Positions 11,101 to 20,283 are shown, counted from the first letter of the stretch. The stretch: DNA of 64,000 bases from Chrysaora quinquecirrha (GCA_014526335.1 JACTAT010000016.1:4606649-4670648), one strand, 5' to 3'. The notes: generated from the letters alone by a model not told the origin. Program-made: numbers and translations.

Positions 11101-14100
11101 GCCACAACAAAACCTTCACTTTTAAAACAAGCCAGGATTTCTTCCTTTGTCTGCGAAACTTCCATGTTCAAGGGAGACCTATCAAAACTGTCGTTTTGAG
11201 AAGACGGGTACAAAGCAATGCGCTTCGATGTTTGAAGCCAGTTTTTCTCTGTTTTATGCAAAGCACGCGTCAAAACGGCTTTTTTATGTTCCGCTGATAT
11301 CAGGTGCCAAAGTGCACCATGACAAATCCTGGTGTCATGTCCATTTGATTTGCAGCTGGCCATGGGCGCGGTGCGGTGGACAAGTTGAAGTCTATCCAGC
11401 TTTCACAATCGTGCATAGCAGAGCGCCTAGATAAGAGGACAGAAAACTCCGGCAAAGAAGTGCAGTGTAGATTTGCGACTTTTATTATGACGTCATAATG
11501 ACATCATAACCAAAATATGCTATTGGTAAAAAATCGACCTTCCTTTATATCAATGGAAATCCAGAAATTTCTGTACATTTTGTGAAAAACACCTTAAAGA
11601 GTCAATAAGTTATAATAAGACTTGATATAAAAATAGGCATTTATATGTGGTTTTGGCTTGACCGTTTTCCATAAAGGGTATGTGATCTTTTGTTCTTTGA
11701 TGGACCGTTTTCCATAATAAGCATGTGACCTTTTGTTCTTTGATGGAGAATTTCGGGACAACTTAGGGGTAAAGCTAGCCTGGTTTGGAAGCTTAGATCC
11801 ATCATCCATCATACAACAGAACAATTACAGAAATCTTGAGGGCGGTGGACAACATCCTCCCCGGTGGGATTAGGGTTTAAACAATGGAAAATTTCAAGTG
11901 ACGGCACAATTTTATTAAAAAAATCCAAAACAAATTACTCAAAAAATCTTGTCAACAAAATTAAACGAATACTGAACAAAGATACTGAATATTTCATGAG
12001 AGATGTTTGCATTTTTTCGCTTCGTCAGAACATCTTTCGAAAATCACTATTGTGATTTGATGCCTTCGCTAAAAATTGCCAATATTGTGCTCAGTTGTTG
12101 GACCCAGATCGGTTTCGCGGCTGAGATCCGAGGAAACGTGTTATGGGCCTGGGGAAGAGGTTGACGTTTTATGTAGTTTCAACATCTTACCACAGTGTCT
12201 GCCGTCTCGTCCAGTTTTACAAACGCATTGTCCAATTCCGTCATCATCTCCCTCGATTGCACCCGTTTCCTTTTCAACAGATGCATCCTCATTCATACAT
12301 CTTCCTTTAAGATTGCAGTCCAGATCAGTGTCACAGCTTCCACCACCACCTATCAAAAGAAGGAAGCAAGTCAGTCTTCATAAGTCGTTCTTGTTGTTGC
12401 TGTTGTTACTTTATTTTGAGTAGGCTGTTATGTCTAACTTTTTCAGCTAATTTAGGCCTACTATGCATGCCGCATCCAGGCGTAGGACTCCTAGTTTAAC
12501 ATCCCTTCCAAAGGACGGCAGAATGATTTGTTTAGTCATCCATCTGGAAAGTCACCCATCCAGATGCTGACCTCACAAGATCAAGCTTAACTTCAGCTAT
12601 CTATAACGAGAGCTAACGGAGAAGCTTGGCCACTCACTCCACGGAGTATATGTACGCTTATTAGATAATACCACGACAGAATTTGTCTACATAAGAACAT
12701 TCTGTTTGGATATTATTATTTGGCAAAACGTGGATTTTTACAAATTAACAATTAGAAATTAACTGGAATAGATACTGAGAATAATTGAAACCATCTCAAT
12801 CAAACTTAGATAGATTTTACTAGCGTGCCACAAAGTAAGTATCAGCAAGAGGGAAACTTAGATTTGCTTTCCGGTTTGAATTTCAAATTAATCAACGCAA
12901 TTTCAGCTGAATACAATAATATGCTGCCAACTAAATCTACACTTTTTTTATTTAATTTAAGTCAACTATTCACAATATTTTTGTACTTGTAAGGAATGAA
13001 TTACTTAACTTACCGTTTTTGTAACCCGCCCTCTCTATTAAGATCCCTTTTTAAGGGAAAATTTTAATTAACACTCCCTTTGCCACCCTCTTATTTTGGC
13101 CGCTTGAAAGTTCAGTGGCAAACATGCGAAATTCAATGATATTAAGTTGTAACGCGTTCGATATTCAAAAATTTTGTCTAACAACAACTAATAACTGCTT
13201 AGTTACTACAAATTTCATGTGATCTATCTTACTTTTATAGGTAAAATTGACTTCAAAAAATGACTACTGATTTCAAACAGTAAAACATATTCAATTCAAT
13301 TCAATTCAATTTCATTCGTAAAACACAGTTACAGAATAACATACAAAGTGAAGAAAAAAAAAGAAAATGTGTTTTACGTGACTCAAGAAAAGCAGGGCTT
13401 ATCCGGCTTGGCCCGCTAAATTAAAGTTATAAAAAAGTTACAGAACAAATCTTAGTTTATGTAAAAAATACAGGAAAATACCAGCAACAGTGGTATTTCT
13501 CGCTAGGCTCCGAGTCAAGTCTTTTTGCGTCATATTTATTTTGCAGTTATGCGTTTTGGTTACGTTCGCGACATTTTGGCTACATTTTCCCGACAAACAA
13601 CATTAACAAATGTCGCAATGAGCACTCATCTTTGATTTTATGAACAACAGTTAGACTTATTATTACCTTTGTCCCCGTTATCGATCATGAAACCGATACT
13701 AACACCAAACTAAGCTGCAAAACCTGCGAGACCAATCATGATACAACAGCCAGTTTAATAAGATTTTTCCACAAGTGACATACCACGACAGGTTGCATTC
13801 GAACCTATGGACTGCATGTTCAGAGAGCCAACAACGTTTCCGCTGAGCTATGGAGCTCAATGAAATCGTCGATTAACTATCTGAGCCATACACCCAAAGG
13901 CTCTCCACCTTTTGGCTTTTCGTATTTCGGCTATTTTGAACCTTCTTCAGCAGTATACATATTTGTACATATTTTTCATAAATGCCGAACACTAGGATAG
14001 ATTTTTCCACAAATCTAACCTAGTGTTCGCCAGTTTAATCAGTGTATGTCTTACCACTTGACCTGTAATTGATTGGTTCAATGTCTGCGTGTGCATGATG

Positions 14101-15065
14101 CCATGAACACAGAGCATGAATTAGAGCCACAATGAAAATTGCTTTCCAAGAACCTAGGAGAAAGCATTTATTTAGTAGATATTCCTAGCACCTCTGCTTT
14201 TAGATAAATGAAAAATTGCAACAGCAAAACAACGAAAGTTATTCAATATTATTGTCGGGTAGACGCCGTAGAAAACCAAGCAGGGCCACAAAACCTTCAA
14301 TGGTGATGGCCTATTACCAACTCCTGCTTTTGCGCGGCAGACCATGATCATTTTTGTTCCCCCAGTATATGTAAAATTTGAAACATTGTATATTCTTTTG
14401 ATACGTATTTGATTTTGCAATTGGCATATTTTTTAAATTGAGTTTTTTATTTAGCCCCATGCCGACTCATCAGGTGATCCCCATGATTTTTGTCAGAATC
14501 TTCTTTACATAGCTACGTGTCAAATAACGGTGAGTACTTGTTATACGCATTTTCGCTGTAAGAAGAAAGAATAAGGGACAGGGAACAGGTGAACTTTTGT
14601 TTACTTTGCATTGCTGAAGAAGGACTTAACAAAGTCCAAAGAGTCCAAGTTATCTTAATGAAGTTGATGTTGTCCTTGTACATATTCGTTCAATTTTTAA
14701 TCATTTACACTAATTCCGGATTTGTCTTTGAACATTTGGATTTGTAATAAAATGAAATGAAAATAGTCTGTCGTCGATCTGACTTTGAAATTTATCGCTA
14801 ATAAGACTAAACAAGCTAAATAAACACAAGTTTTCTTTTCCACACCTTTCCTTTTCAATGCGCATGACCGGCTCTAGAAAAAAATTAACGCTAGACACCC
14901 GGCTCAGAAGGAAAGGAGACCATATTCTCTACCCGCCTACAACATTTTTCATCAAAATGAAACGCGGAAAAACGGCACCTTCCCGGTATGAGAAATCCCG
15001 TGAGCTCCTGAGTATCCTCAGGAATAGAGTTTTAAATTTAGTGAAATTAGTTCGTACATACCCAT
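4905..15065 (-). CDS. Gene A: secreted EGF / beta-trefoil-like protein, 7 coding exons, 444 aa
   Basis: Rebuilt by hand from splice sites. Exons in transcript order: 15062-15065, 14055-14153, 12191-12349, 10488-10869, 9452-9653, 6417-6615 and 4905-5194. They total 1335 nt (444 codons plus TAG). Every intron is GT..AG and every junction is phase-compatible (phases 1,1,1,2,0,1). The product has a signal peptide (about 1-24, ending AHA before D25), an EGF-like domain (about 40-86), a basic linker (93-116), a beta-trefoil-like domain (about 136-282), an acidic hinge (283-348) and a C-terminal beta-rich domain with two cysteines (349-444). The phase-1 introns around the first modules are typical of shuffled extracellular domains. 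I do not recognise the family. By analogy with FGF, IL-1 and other trefoil proteins it could be a ligand or matrix protein, but that is inference. No TATA box is evident upstream; the 5' untranslated sequence is conserved in copy B. Confidence 0.8.
5627..5815. repeat. Minisatellite, GTACGGTGGGGGATGT-type units
   Basis: About nine imperfect units of roughly 18-25 bp built on CAGTACGGTGGGGGATGT and GGGGGATACCATGAT, inside intron 6 of gene A. It is absent from the matching intron of copy B. Confidence 0.8.
5817..6176 (+). pseudogene. Penelope-like element fragment: GIY-YIG endonuclease domain
   Basis: An open frame encodes a GIY-YIG nuclease core of the type found at the C-terminus of Penelope-like retroelements: VIYFLSC, a CxxC pair (CNLC), NYIGQTTN, then R-S-R-I. 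The reverse transcriptase half is missing, so it is a 5'-truncated copy. It sits in intron 6 of gene A, opposite in strand, and is absent from copy B, so it arrived after the duplication or was lost from B. Confidence 0.7.
6417..6615 (-). CDS. Gene A exon 6: acidic hinge
   Basis: A 199-bp exon, acceptor TTTTGACATTCTAG, donor GTAATATATC, phase 0 to 1. It encodes a 66-residue, low-hydrophobicity, acidic segment (RDDDFEVEHEEYDNGN) and a lysine-rich end (SKVLTKF). It reads as a flexible linker between the trefoil and the C-terminal domain. Copy B has the same exon, same length, at 46383-46581. Confidence 0.8.
6915..8389 (+). mobile_element. 5'-truncated LINE (CR1/L2-like), broken reverse transcriptase
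   Basis: Three frames together encode a LINE reverse transcriptase C-terminal half: FIDLKKAFDTVNHEIL, GVPQGSCLGPLLFLIYINDL and the post-RT region (EPHFRYCCSVWG, FRGAKLWNSL). The frame breaks near 7540 and again near 7855-7950. The catalytic YADD box reads YAHD (CAC at 7370-7372), so the enzyme would be inactive. The 3' end carries the GGGCCTATTGTAAATCAGCC hairpin region and a GAAATGAAATGAATGA tail. The block 6650-8530 is missing from copy B, which preserves the pre-insertion site. Confidence 0.8.
7069..7542 (+). pseudogene. LINE reverse transcriptase fragment
   Basis: 157 codons covering RT motifs A (DLKKAFD), B (GVPQGSCLGPLLF) and the altered motif C (YAHD). It ends at a frameshift into the next segment (7544-7855), which encodes the region after motif C. 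Gene A reads through here only as intron, on the other strand. Confidence 0.75.
9015..9122 (+). other. Orphan exon-like segment on the plus strand
   Basis: A 108-bp, 36-codon open block with an acceptor-like left edge (TTGTTTCAG) and a donor-like right edge (GTATTT), phase 0 on both sides. It encodes EMYSAAKLNLNSRFIP followed by IKVKESIQVPQYQP. A second acceptor-like site, TTCTAAAATTACAG, lies at about 9281 and opens another short frame. It could be a captured exon from an unrelated gene or chance. It lies inside an intron of gene A and is absent from copy B. Confidence 0.3.
9452..9653 (-). CDS. Gene A exon 5: end of trefoil repeat 2 and repeat 3
   Basis: A 202-bp exon, acceptor CAATTTGCTGCAG, donor GTGAGATTTC, phase 2 to 0. 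It is the only open segment between exons 4 and 6 that makes the phases agree. It encodes IMMSATEG, YRFSFVRHH (end of repeat 2) and GVYKIKC to WFQINLK (repeat 3). Each repeat ends in an aromatic-hydrophobic strand, the periodicity expected of a trefoil. No equivalent exists in copy B between 46582 and 50229. Confidence 0.75.
9654..10487 (-). other. Intron 4 of gene A
   Basis: Lies between exons 4 and 5. AT-rich; no transposon end or tandem repeat could be supported. Confidence 0.6.
10488..10869 (-). CDS. Gene A exon 4: basic linker and first part of the beta-trefoil
   Basis: A 382-bp exon, acceptor TTCTCTGCTCCTAG, donor GTATAGC, phase 1 to 2. It starts with an acidic/basic linker (SRRD, LRRNKQRLEKRQLK) holding RR and KR pairs that could be processing or heparin-binding sites. 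Next comes trefoil repeat 1 (FVIFNPRTNRYVRV to KLFRLVR) and the first half of repeat 2 (YFILARDDD to VYLS). Copy B has it at 50230-50629, six codons longer near the donor, with the motifs IFNPRTNRYVRVSTDSP and YFILARDDDD preserved. Confidence 0.85.
10870..12190 (-). other. Intron 3 of gene A
   Basis: The part 11470-11830 matches copy B (51290-51600 and 52700-52760), including a palindromic TGACGTCATAATGACATCATAA stretch. It carries the empty site (near 11793) of the TIR element found at 51598-52698. A short near-direct repeat, GACCGTTTTCCATAA, occurs at 11660 and 11702. Confidence 0.6.
12191..12349 (-). CDS. Gene A exon 3: EGF-like domain
   Basis: A 159-bp exon, acceptor TTTTGATAG, donor GTAAGATG, phase 1-1. 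It encodes GGGGS followed by six cysteines in EGF order (C-x5-C-x5-C-x21-C-x-C-x8-C). The loop between cysteines 3 and 4 is long and acidic (EGDDDG). EGF domains act as extracellular binding modules. Copy B has the exon at 53301-53453, two codons shorter in the acidic loop, with all six cysteines kept. Confidence 0.85.
13288..13490 (-). mobile_element. LINE 3' tail with (GAATT)n
   Basis: On the minus strand this ends in a GAATT microsatellite (13290-13312) preceded by a GGCCAAGCCGGATAAGCCC hairpin-like segment and an A/T-rich stretch. This is the form of the 3' untranslated end of the CR1/L2-like LINEs in this window. No coding part remains. Confidence 0.5.
13757..13880 (-). mobile_element. 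tRNA-derived SINE, copy 1
   Basis: The minus strand reads CCATAGCTCAGCGG (pol III A box) and, 50 bases later, AGGTTCGAATGC (B box, slightly decayed). The same element is at the matching place in copy B (56497-56600), so this insertion predates the duplication. A third copy is at 49275-49380. Confidence 0.6.
14055..14153 (-). CDS. Gene A exon 2: signal peptide
   Basis: A 99-bp exon between the acceptor CTTTCTCCTAG and donor GTAAGACATAC, phase 1 at both ends. It encodes a hydrophobic run (AIFIVALIHALCSW) followed by HHAHA and an acidic residue, a good signal peptide with an A-x-A cleavage site. The mature N-terminus would begin DIEP. Copy B has the exon at 56767-56865 with identical length and frame; differences fall mostly after the predicted cleavage site. 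Confidence 0.8.
15062..15065 (-). CDS. Gene A exon 1: ATG plus one base
   Basis: The first coding exon supplies only ATGG before the donor GTATGTACG (phase 1). With exon 2 the start reads M-G-S-W-K. The same ATGG and GTATGT donor occur at 59174-59177 in copy B, inside a conserved block (CAATTGAACCTGGTGGA upstream). This conservation is why I chose this start. The rest of the exon is 5' untranslated sequence, upstream boundary unknown. Confidence 0.7.
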
Positions 15066-15344
15066 TTCGTTGTGTTCTCCACCAGGTTCAATTGTATTGC
15101 TTGCTTGTATCTTGAAGAGATTAAAATGAGCGTATTCTACAGATTTCTTAAAAATGCAACTTGCAATATTAGCTAAAGTGGCTGTAACAAATTCAGATTG
15201 ACTTAGATCATGTATAATTGAAAATGAAAGAAATTATTTGATGGTGTGCTAGGGTCTCTTCTAGAGGGGGTCGTTGGGGTGGCTAGCCATCCCTTTTTCT
15301 AGAGTTAAGATATTTTAAATTTTGATTCTAAGTTCAAGAGATAG

Positions 15345-15580
15345 CAGATTATCAATAACAAATGCAGAGATGATTCTGCCATAAAACAACATTTATTAGA
15401 TCACCCAGAGTGTGCGAAAAATTACAACGAGGATTGTTTTACTTGGCAGGCAGAGCTAGATCCTCGTTTCATCTCAACGTTTTGAAATCTGTCCACATCA
15501 AAACCAAAAAAGCCGGTTCTGTGTAGACAGAAGGAGATTGTTTTCTCACTTGGACTCTTCAATTAATTTTCATTTTCAAT
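15345..15580 (+). mobile_element. Penelope-like element 3' remnant
   Basis: Conceptual translation gives AIKQHLLDHPEC, NEDCF and, after a frame change, KSVHIKTK, the region after the GIY-YIG core in Penelope-like proteins. A homologous inverted piece lies at 19985-20200. Degenerate, no complete domain. Confidence 0.45.
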
Positions 15581-15874
15581 TTTCAAGCTGATTGATGTTT
15601 AAAATTCAATACCAATTCAGCTTTCCTTTCTGATTGGTGCATTTCTAGCCGCACCTTGGTTGGTATAAACTCCGCCTTAGTCTATTGTTTCGGCTAAAAC
15701 TGGCCAAAACCTCGAGAATATTTTGAAATTATGCGAAAAAGATTTTAAATGGAGCCGCGAAGAAACACGAGCTGTGATCGATGAGGCCAAAATCAAGAAA
15801 ATAATTGAAGAGGTTATCGTCGAAAGAAAAATCTCCTTTCGTAAATTTGGCCAAGATGTTGTTTAATCAAAGAA

Positions 15875-16566
15875 TTGCGGATGAAATACCCCAAAAACGT
15901 TGTGATCAGTTACTTGAACATTAATTCGATACGAAATAAATTTGAGAACTTTACTAGTATTATCGAGAAACACGTTGATGTCTTAGTCATTGCTGAGACT
16001 AAATTAGATGGGACATTTGAAAATCACCAGTTTCAAATACCCGGATTTAAACAGCCTTATAGATTAGATGTATCGAATAACTCAGGGGGGTTATTAGTTT
16101 ATATCAATGACCAAATACCTAGCAGATTATTAATAGGAATAGATATTCCACGTGATATCCAAGTACTACCAATTGAGCTGAATTTAAAGAAAACAAAATG
16201 GTTATTACTCTCAGCAATAGACCTCCTTCTCAGGATGATAAGTATTTTATATGCAACCTTGAACGGATAATAGACTTTCACACAAAGTCTATAGGGAACA
16301 TGTTGATATTTGGTGATCTTAATATGGATGCATCTGAACCCGCAATGAAGTCATTATTACAGCAATATTCATTATTTAGTATGATTAGATCACCTACATG
16401 TTTCAAAAGTCCACAAGGCAAATGTATTGATCTTATGTTAACTAATAGTAAACACAGCTTTTTTGGGAGCCAAACATTCGAGACGGGAATCAGTGACTTC
16501 CATCAGATGATTTATACTATATTAAAAACAACTTATACTAAGCTACCACCAAAGATTATAAAATAA
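15875..16566 (+). pseudogene. LINE apurinic-type endonuclease domain, frameshifted
   Basis: Two overlapping frames (15875-16270 and 16198-16566) make one endonuclease/exonuclease/phosphatase domain that would nick target DNA. Visible motifs are LNINSIRNKF (Asn-containing first motif), ETKLD (metal-binding Glu), FGDLNMD and, near the end, SDFH. A small indel around 16200 separates the first motifs from GDLN; a stop at 16564 ends it. Confidence 0.75.
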
Positions 16567-16746
16567 AGAGACTACAAAAAATTTTCTGAGACAGATTTCC
16601 TAGCAGACCTCTCAAGTGCTTTTTGTTCAAAGATTCCTGAGAATTATAATGAATTTGAAGGGCTAGTTGAAAAATCATTAAACAAACACGCACCATACAA
16701 GAAGGCAACTGTTAGAGGCAATAATAAACCACATGTCTCGAAAGAG

Positions 16747-18285
16747 ATGAGAAAAGAAATCATGTATAGATCCAGGTTAAAAAATATCGCCAATAAAACG
16801 CATAAGGAGGAAGACACTCTTAAATATAGGAGGCAAAGGAATAAAATTGTTAAACTTAATAGAGCTGCAAAGAAGAGATTTTATCAAAGTTTAGATCCCG
16901 CAGCTTTTGGTAGTAATAAACGTTTCTGGAAAACTTTTAAGCCGTTACTTTCCAGCAAATCATCAAATAGTCAAGATAAGATTATTCTCGTTGAAAATGG
17001 TTCTAGACTCGTCTGTGACAAACAGGTAGCAGAATGTTTTAACGAGTACTTTGTCAATATCACTAACACACTGCCCATTGAGGTTCCTGTAAATCTTCCC
17101 TCGTATGTCCCATTGCCGGACCCTGTTTTAAACGCCATCAAAAAATACGACAACCATCCCGGTGTAAAGTTGGTTAAAAATAACATTATTATAAAGAACG
17201 AGACGTTTGAGTTTAATCCTGTTTGCCCTAATGATGTTTGGAATGAAATAAGTAACCTAGACAATTCGAAGAAAACTAGTGGGTGCATTTCAGTTGATAT
17301 CCTCAAACTAATATCAGGTTTATGTCACATCGAAATAACTAAATATTTCAACACGATGCTATTCACTGGTGAGTTCCCCAACCCTCTTAAGGCCGTGGAC
17401 GTATCAGCGTTGTATAAGAGTTCTGATTCCACCTGTAAAGTTAATTATAGACCAATAAGTGTAGCGACAGCTATGTCCAAAGTATTCGTGCGCTTGATAG
17501 CACAACAGATCAATTCCTTTATGACCACTAGGATATCTAATCTCCTGTGTGCTTATAGGAAAGGACATAGTGCACAACATGCACTTATTCGCCTCATTGA
17601 AATTATTCGTAAAACACTAGATAAGAGAGGCGTTGCAGGTATGATTCTGATGGATTTATCAAAGGCATTCGACTGTATGCCACACGACCTACTCATTGCC
17701 AAATTAAATGCGTATGGTTTTGGCCTGCAGGGCCTCAGATTAATAGCAAATTATCTCTCAGATAGACAACAGAGAGTAAAGATTGGCTCAACATACAGTG
17801 AATGGTTACAAACAAAAACTGGTGTCCCTCAAGGTTCTGTGCTAGGGCCATTACTGTTTAATATTTTTCTCAACGATTTTATCTACATCGTCGAACATTC
17901 GGAGGTGTGCAACTTTGCTGATTATAATACCATTTTTTCTTGTGAAGACACTTTTGAAAATGTGGCTTCAAACCTTGAACAAGATATGTCTCAAGCAATT
18001 TCTTGGTTCAAAACAAATCAAATGGTTGCAAATCCATCAAAATTTCAGGTTATGCTACTCGGTTTGAAGACAAATGATAGTATAGTCCTTGATATTGGGA
18101 ATGTATCCATTGATGTTGTCAATAGTGTAAAGTTATTGGGGATTACTATAGACTCGAGACTGAAATTCGACCAGCATGTGGCAAAATTATGTCAAAAAGC
18201 AAATAACAAGATCAGTGCTTTCTCTAGAGTCTCAAATTATTTGGATAAGAAACCCTTTCTCTTTTACTTTACAACTCATTCATAA
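16747..18285 (+). pseudogene. LINE reverse transcriptase, catalytic Asp lost
   Basis: 512 codons holding the RT fingers and palm: YRPISVATAMSKVFVRL, MDLSKAFDCMPHDLL (motif A), GVPQGSVLGPLLFNIFLNDF (motif B). The motif C box is FADY instead of FADD: GAT to TAT at 17923-17925 removes the second catalytic aspartate. Upstream sequence is in the same frame back to 16567. Long, yet certainly inactive as written. Confidence 0.85.
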
Positions 18286-18308
18286 TCTCTCAGTTTAATT
18301 ACTGTCCA

Positions 18309-18746
18309 TTGATATGGATGTTTTGTGGAAAAGCTGCCAATAACGATTTAAATCGTACTCATAAGAGAGCACTTCGAATTCTTTTCAACGATTTTACATC
18401 TTCGTTTGATGAGTTGTTACAAAAAAGAAAGGAGAGCACTATTCATCAAAATAACCTGCAAAAGTTAATGCTCGAGGTTTATAGCAGCTTAACAAAACAA
18501 AATCCTTCATTTTTGTGGGATATGTTCCACAAAAAGGACATTAATTATAATTTAAGATCTAAGAATCTGTTGATGTTGCCTCAAACGAAAACAACTGCAT
18601 ATGGCAACGATAGTATATCTTTTCGTGGCAGCATCTTATGGAATTCCCTACCAAATGATACCAAAATTGCCACCTCCGTCTGTTCCTTCAAAACAAGCAT
18701 AAAAAAATGGAATGGAGAGAGCTGCCGTTGCAAAATTTGTAAATAG
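18309..18746 (+). pseudogene. LINE C-terminal region
   Basis: Continues the RT protein after a frameshift near 18265. Motifs typical of this LINE group: HKRALRILFND, then RGSILWNSLP and a short cysteine pair at the end (CRCKICK). Followed by the 3' untranslated part with an inverted TTAGCTCTTAAACCAGAGCTA hairpin. Confidence 0.7.
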
Positions 18747-18898
18747 GTGTTGAAATAGGGTATCTTTTAGCTTAGTATTTATGAAATGTAATTTAGTTTT
18801 TATTTTTTTTGTTAAATAGTTGGTCTTCATTAGCTCTTAAACCAGAGCTATTTTTTAAAACCAACTTTAAAGAATTTAATAATAAATAATAATAATAT

Positions 18899-19984
18899 TT
18901 TGTAGGTCAAATGACGTCATCAATCACTTGACAACTGGGGGTTACCAAAAAAAGTACCTGGCGGATTCCGATAGAGTATCCTTTACAAGAATCCGTAATA
19001 AAAACAAACGTTAGGCAAGATGTTGGGTGGTAGGAGTATTTGCCCTGTCTAAAATGCATGAAACAAAGGTGGATGAATGTTCTTGAGGTTTCCTTAAAAT
19101 TATCTGCAGACCTTGTGATGTGGTAGTTTCCATGCTAAATAATGAACCGTCACCATAGCAACCACGTTGAAAATTGCCACTATAGGACCAACGAAATTCG
19201 GTCTAATTTCTTTGATGAAATTGATATCTTCATGAAGCTTGGGCAATCAATGCAAACCAATATCAGATGACACCAGATAATAAACTCTGTTTTTATGAAA
19301 TGCATTTGGATTGTATTTTTAGAATATTGCTGATATTAGCATAACTTATCATTTCTCACACTCTAAAGATGTTAATTAAATTTCTCGTGGCGAATATAAG
19401 TGCATTGGTGACTTAGTTATACTGTTGCATCAGAAGCTACTTCAAGAAACCCATGTGAACAATAATAACGACAGTTTTCTACTTCGCATGCGCAGAATTT
19501 TTACAGAAAAATAGGAAATTTTTCAAAAATGTAGCAAAATGTGTTTAAATGTTATTAAAACAATCAAATTGGGTTTTTCAATAGTTTAGTAGAGTTTATC
19601 AGTCAAATAATTCAAGGTGAAGATAGAAGTGACAAAAACTGAAAAAGTGATTGCTACGTCATTATGACGTCATAATGAATTGGATATCAACAAAACCTTG
19701 CAGTTCCAAATAATATGAGTGCAATTATAGTTTGGCCAAGTTTCACCTTTCTCACTCTTACCAGATGCGAGATATAAGGGGGGCTAATGTAGCCCCCTTC
19801 CGGTCTGAGGATGCTCGAAAAAAGCCCGATCCAGATAGGGTTCATGCAACTGACCATCTCTTATACACGTCTATTGTCTTTAAAAAGACGGAAAGTCTAC
19901 CCAGATGTAGTAAGAAAAGCAATAGCCAAAAAGTAGCGCTGAGCGTACATTGTATTTCAAACACCAATCAGCTTGCGGGATACA
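18899..19984. other. Repeat-derived spacer
   Basis: No gene. Contains palindromic TGACGTCAT-type motifs (18910, 19665) and, at about 18998-19057, a decayed end resembling the right terminus of the 21412-22244 element (AAAAACAAACGTTAGGCA..CCCTGTCTA). Confidence 0.4.
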
Positions 19985-20200
19985 TCGGGAAGACCAAAAG
20001 GGTTAACTACAGAGTCAAAATGAGAAAACGAACTCTTTCTGTCTAAACAGATTTTGCCTTTGATATGGACAGATTTCAAAACGCTTAAATGAAACAAAGA
20101 ATTTGTTTTGCCAATGATCTCAAAACAATCCTCGGTTTAATTTTCTAGAATATTTGGGTTATCAAGGTAGAGTTGTCTATGGCAGAACCGTTTTAAGGGT
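19985..20200 (-). mobile_element. Penelope-like element 3' remnant, inverted copy
   Basis: The minus strand encodes NPNILEN, TEDCFEI and FHLSVLKSVHIKGKI, matching the Penelope-like C-terminal region and the fragment at 15345-15580. The two pieces flank the LINE at 15875-18898 in opposite orientation. Confidence 0.45.
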
Positions 20201-20283
20201 AGCCGAAAATTGCTCTGACGGGTCAAAGCAATAACCTGATCTGATATGGAGTGTAGACAGCTCTTTCAGCGTAGACTTAACAC

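Larger units (their letters stand above)
4780..15370. repeat. Segmental duplication, copy A
   Basis: The exons, introns and flanks of gene A are similar in the same order and strand to 45300-61560. Anchors outside exons include 8530-8900 vs 46610-46945, 11470-11830 vs 51290-51600 plus 52700-52760, 13500-14700 vs 56220-57930, and 15170-15370 vs 59285-61560. Length differences come mainly from transposons that inserted in one copy only. Copy A uniquely contains the 5.6-6.2 kb minisatellite and Penelope piece and the 6.65-8.53 kb LINE block. Confidence 0.85.
15875..18898 (+). mobile_element. Nearly complete LINE with endonuclease and reverse transcriptase
   Basis: An APE-type non-LTR retrotransposon. 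The endonuclease starts at 15875 (YLNINSIRNKF, AETKLD), shifts frame near 16200, and continues with GDLNMD near 16312. The RT follows in the same frame as 16198-18285, split by one TAA at 16564-16566. After a second frameshift near 18265 the C-terminal region continues (18309-18746). The 3' end has an AATAATAAATAATAATAAT tail (18877-18898). The 5' untranslated part and any ORF1 are not recognised. Confidence 0.85.

Noticed and set aside
12076..12423. Plus-strand open frames across the EGF exon (and 53231-53527 in copy B)
   Set aside because: They are antisense to an exon with splice sites, cysteine pattern and a paralogue; their translation is Ser/Pro-rich with no family features.
16971..17306. 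Minus-strand 111-codon frame
   Set aside because: Antisense to the LINE reverse transcriptase region.
19732..20046. 104-codon plus-strand frame
   Set aside because: Overlaps a minus-strand Penelope remnant; apparent IGKT-like string is isolated and no P-loop fold is supported.
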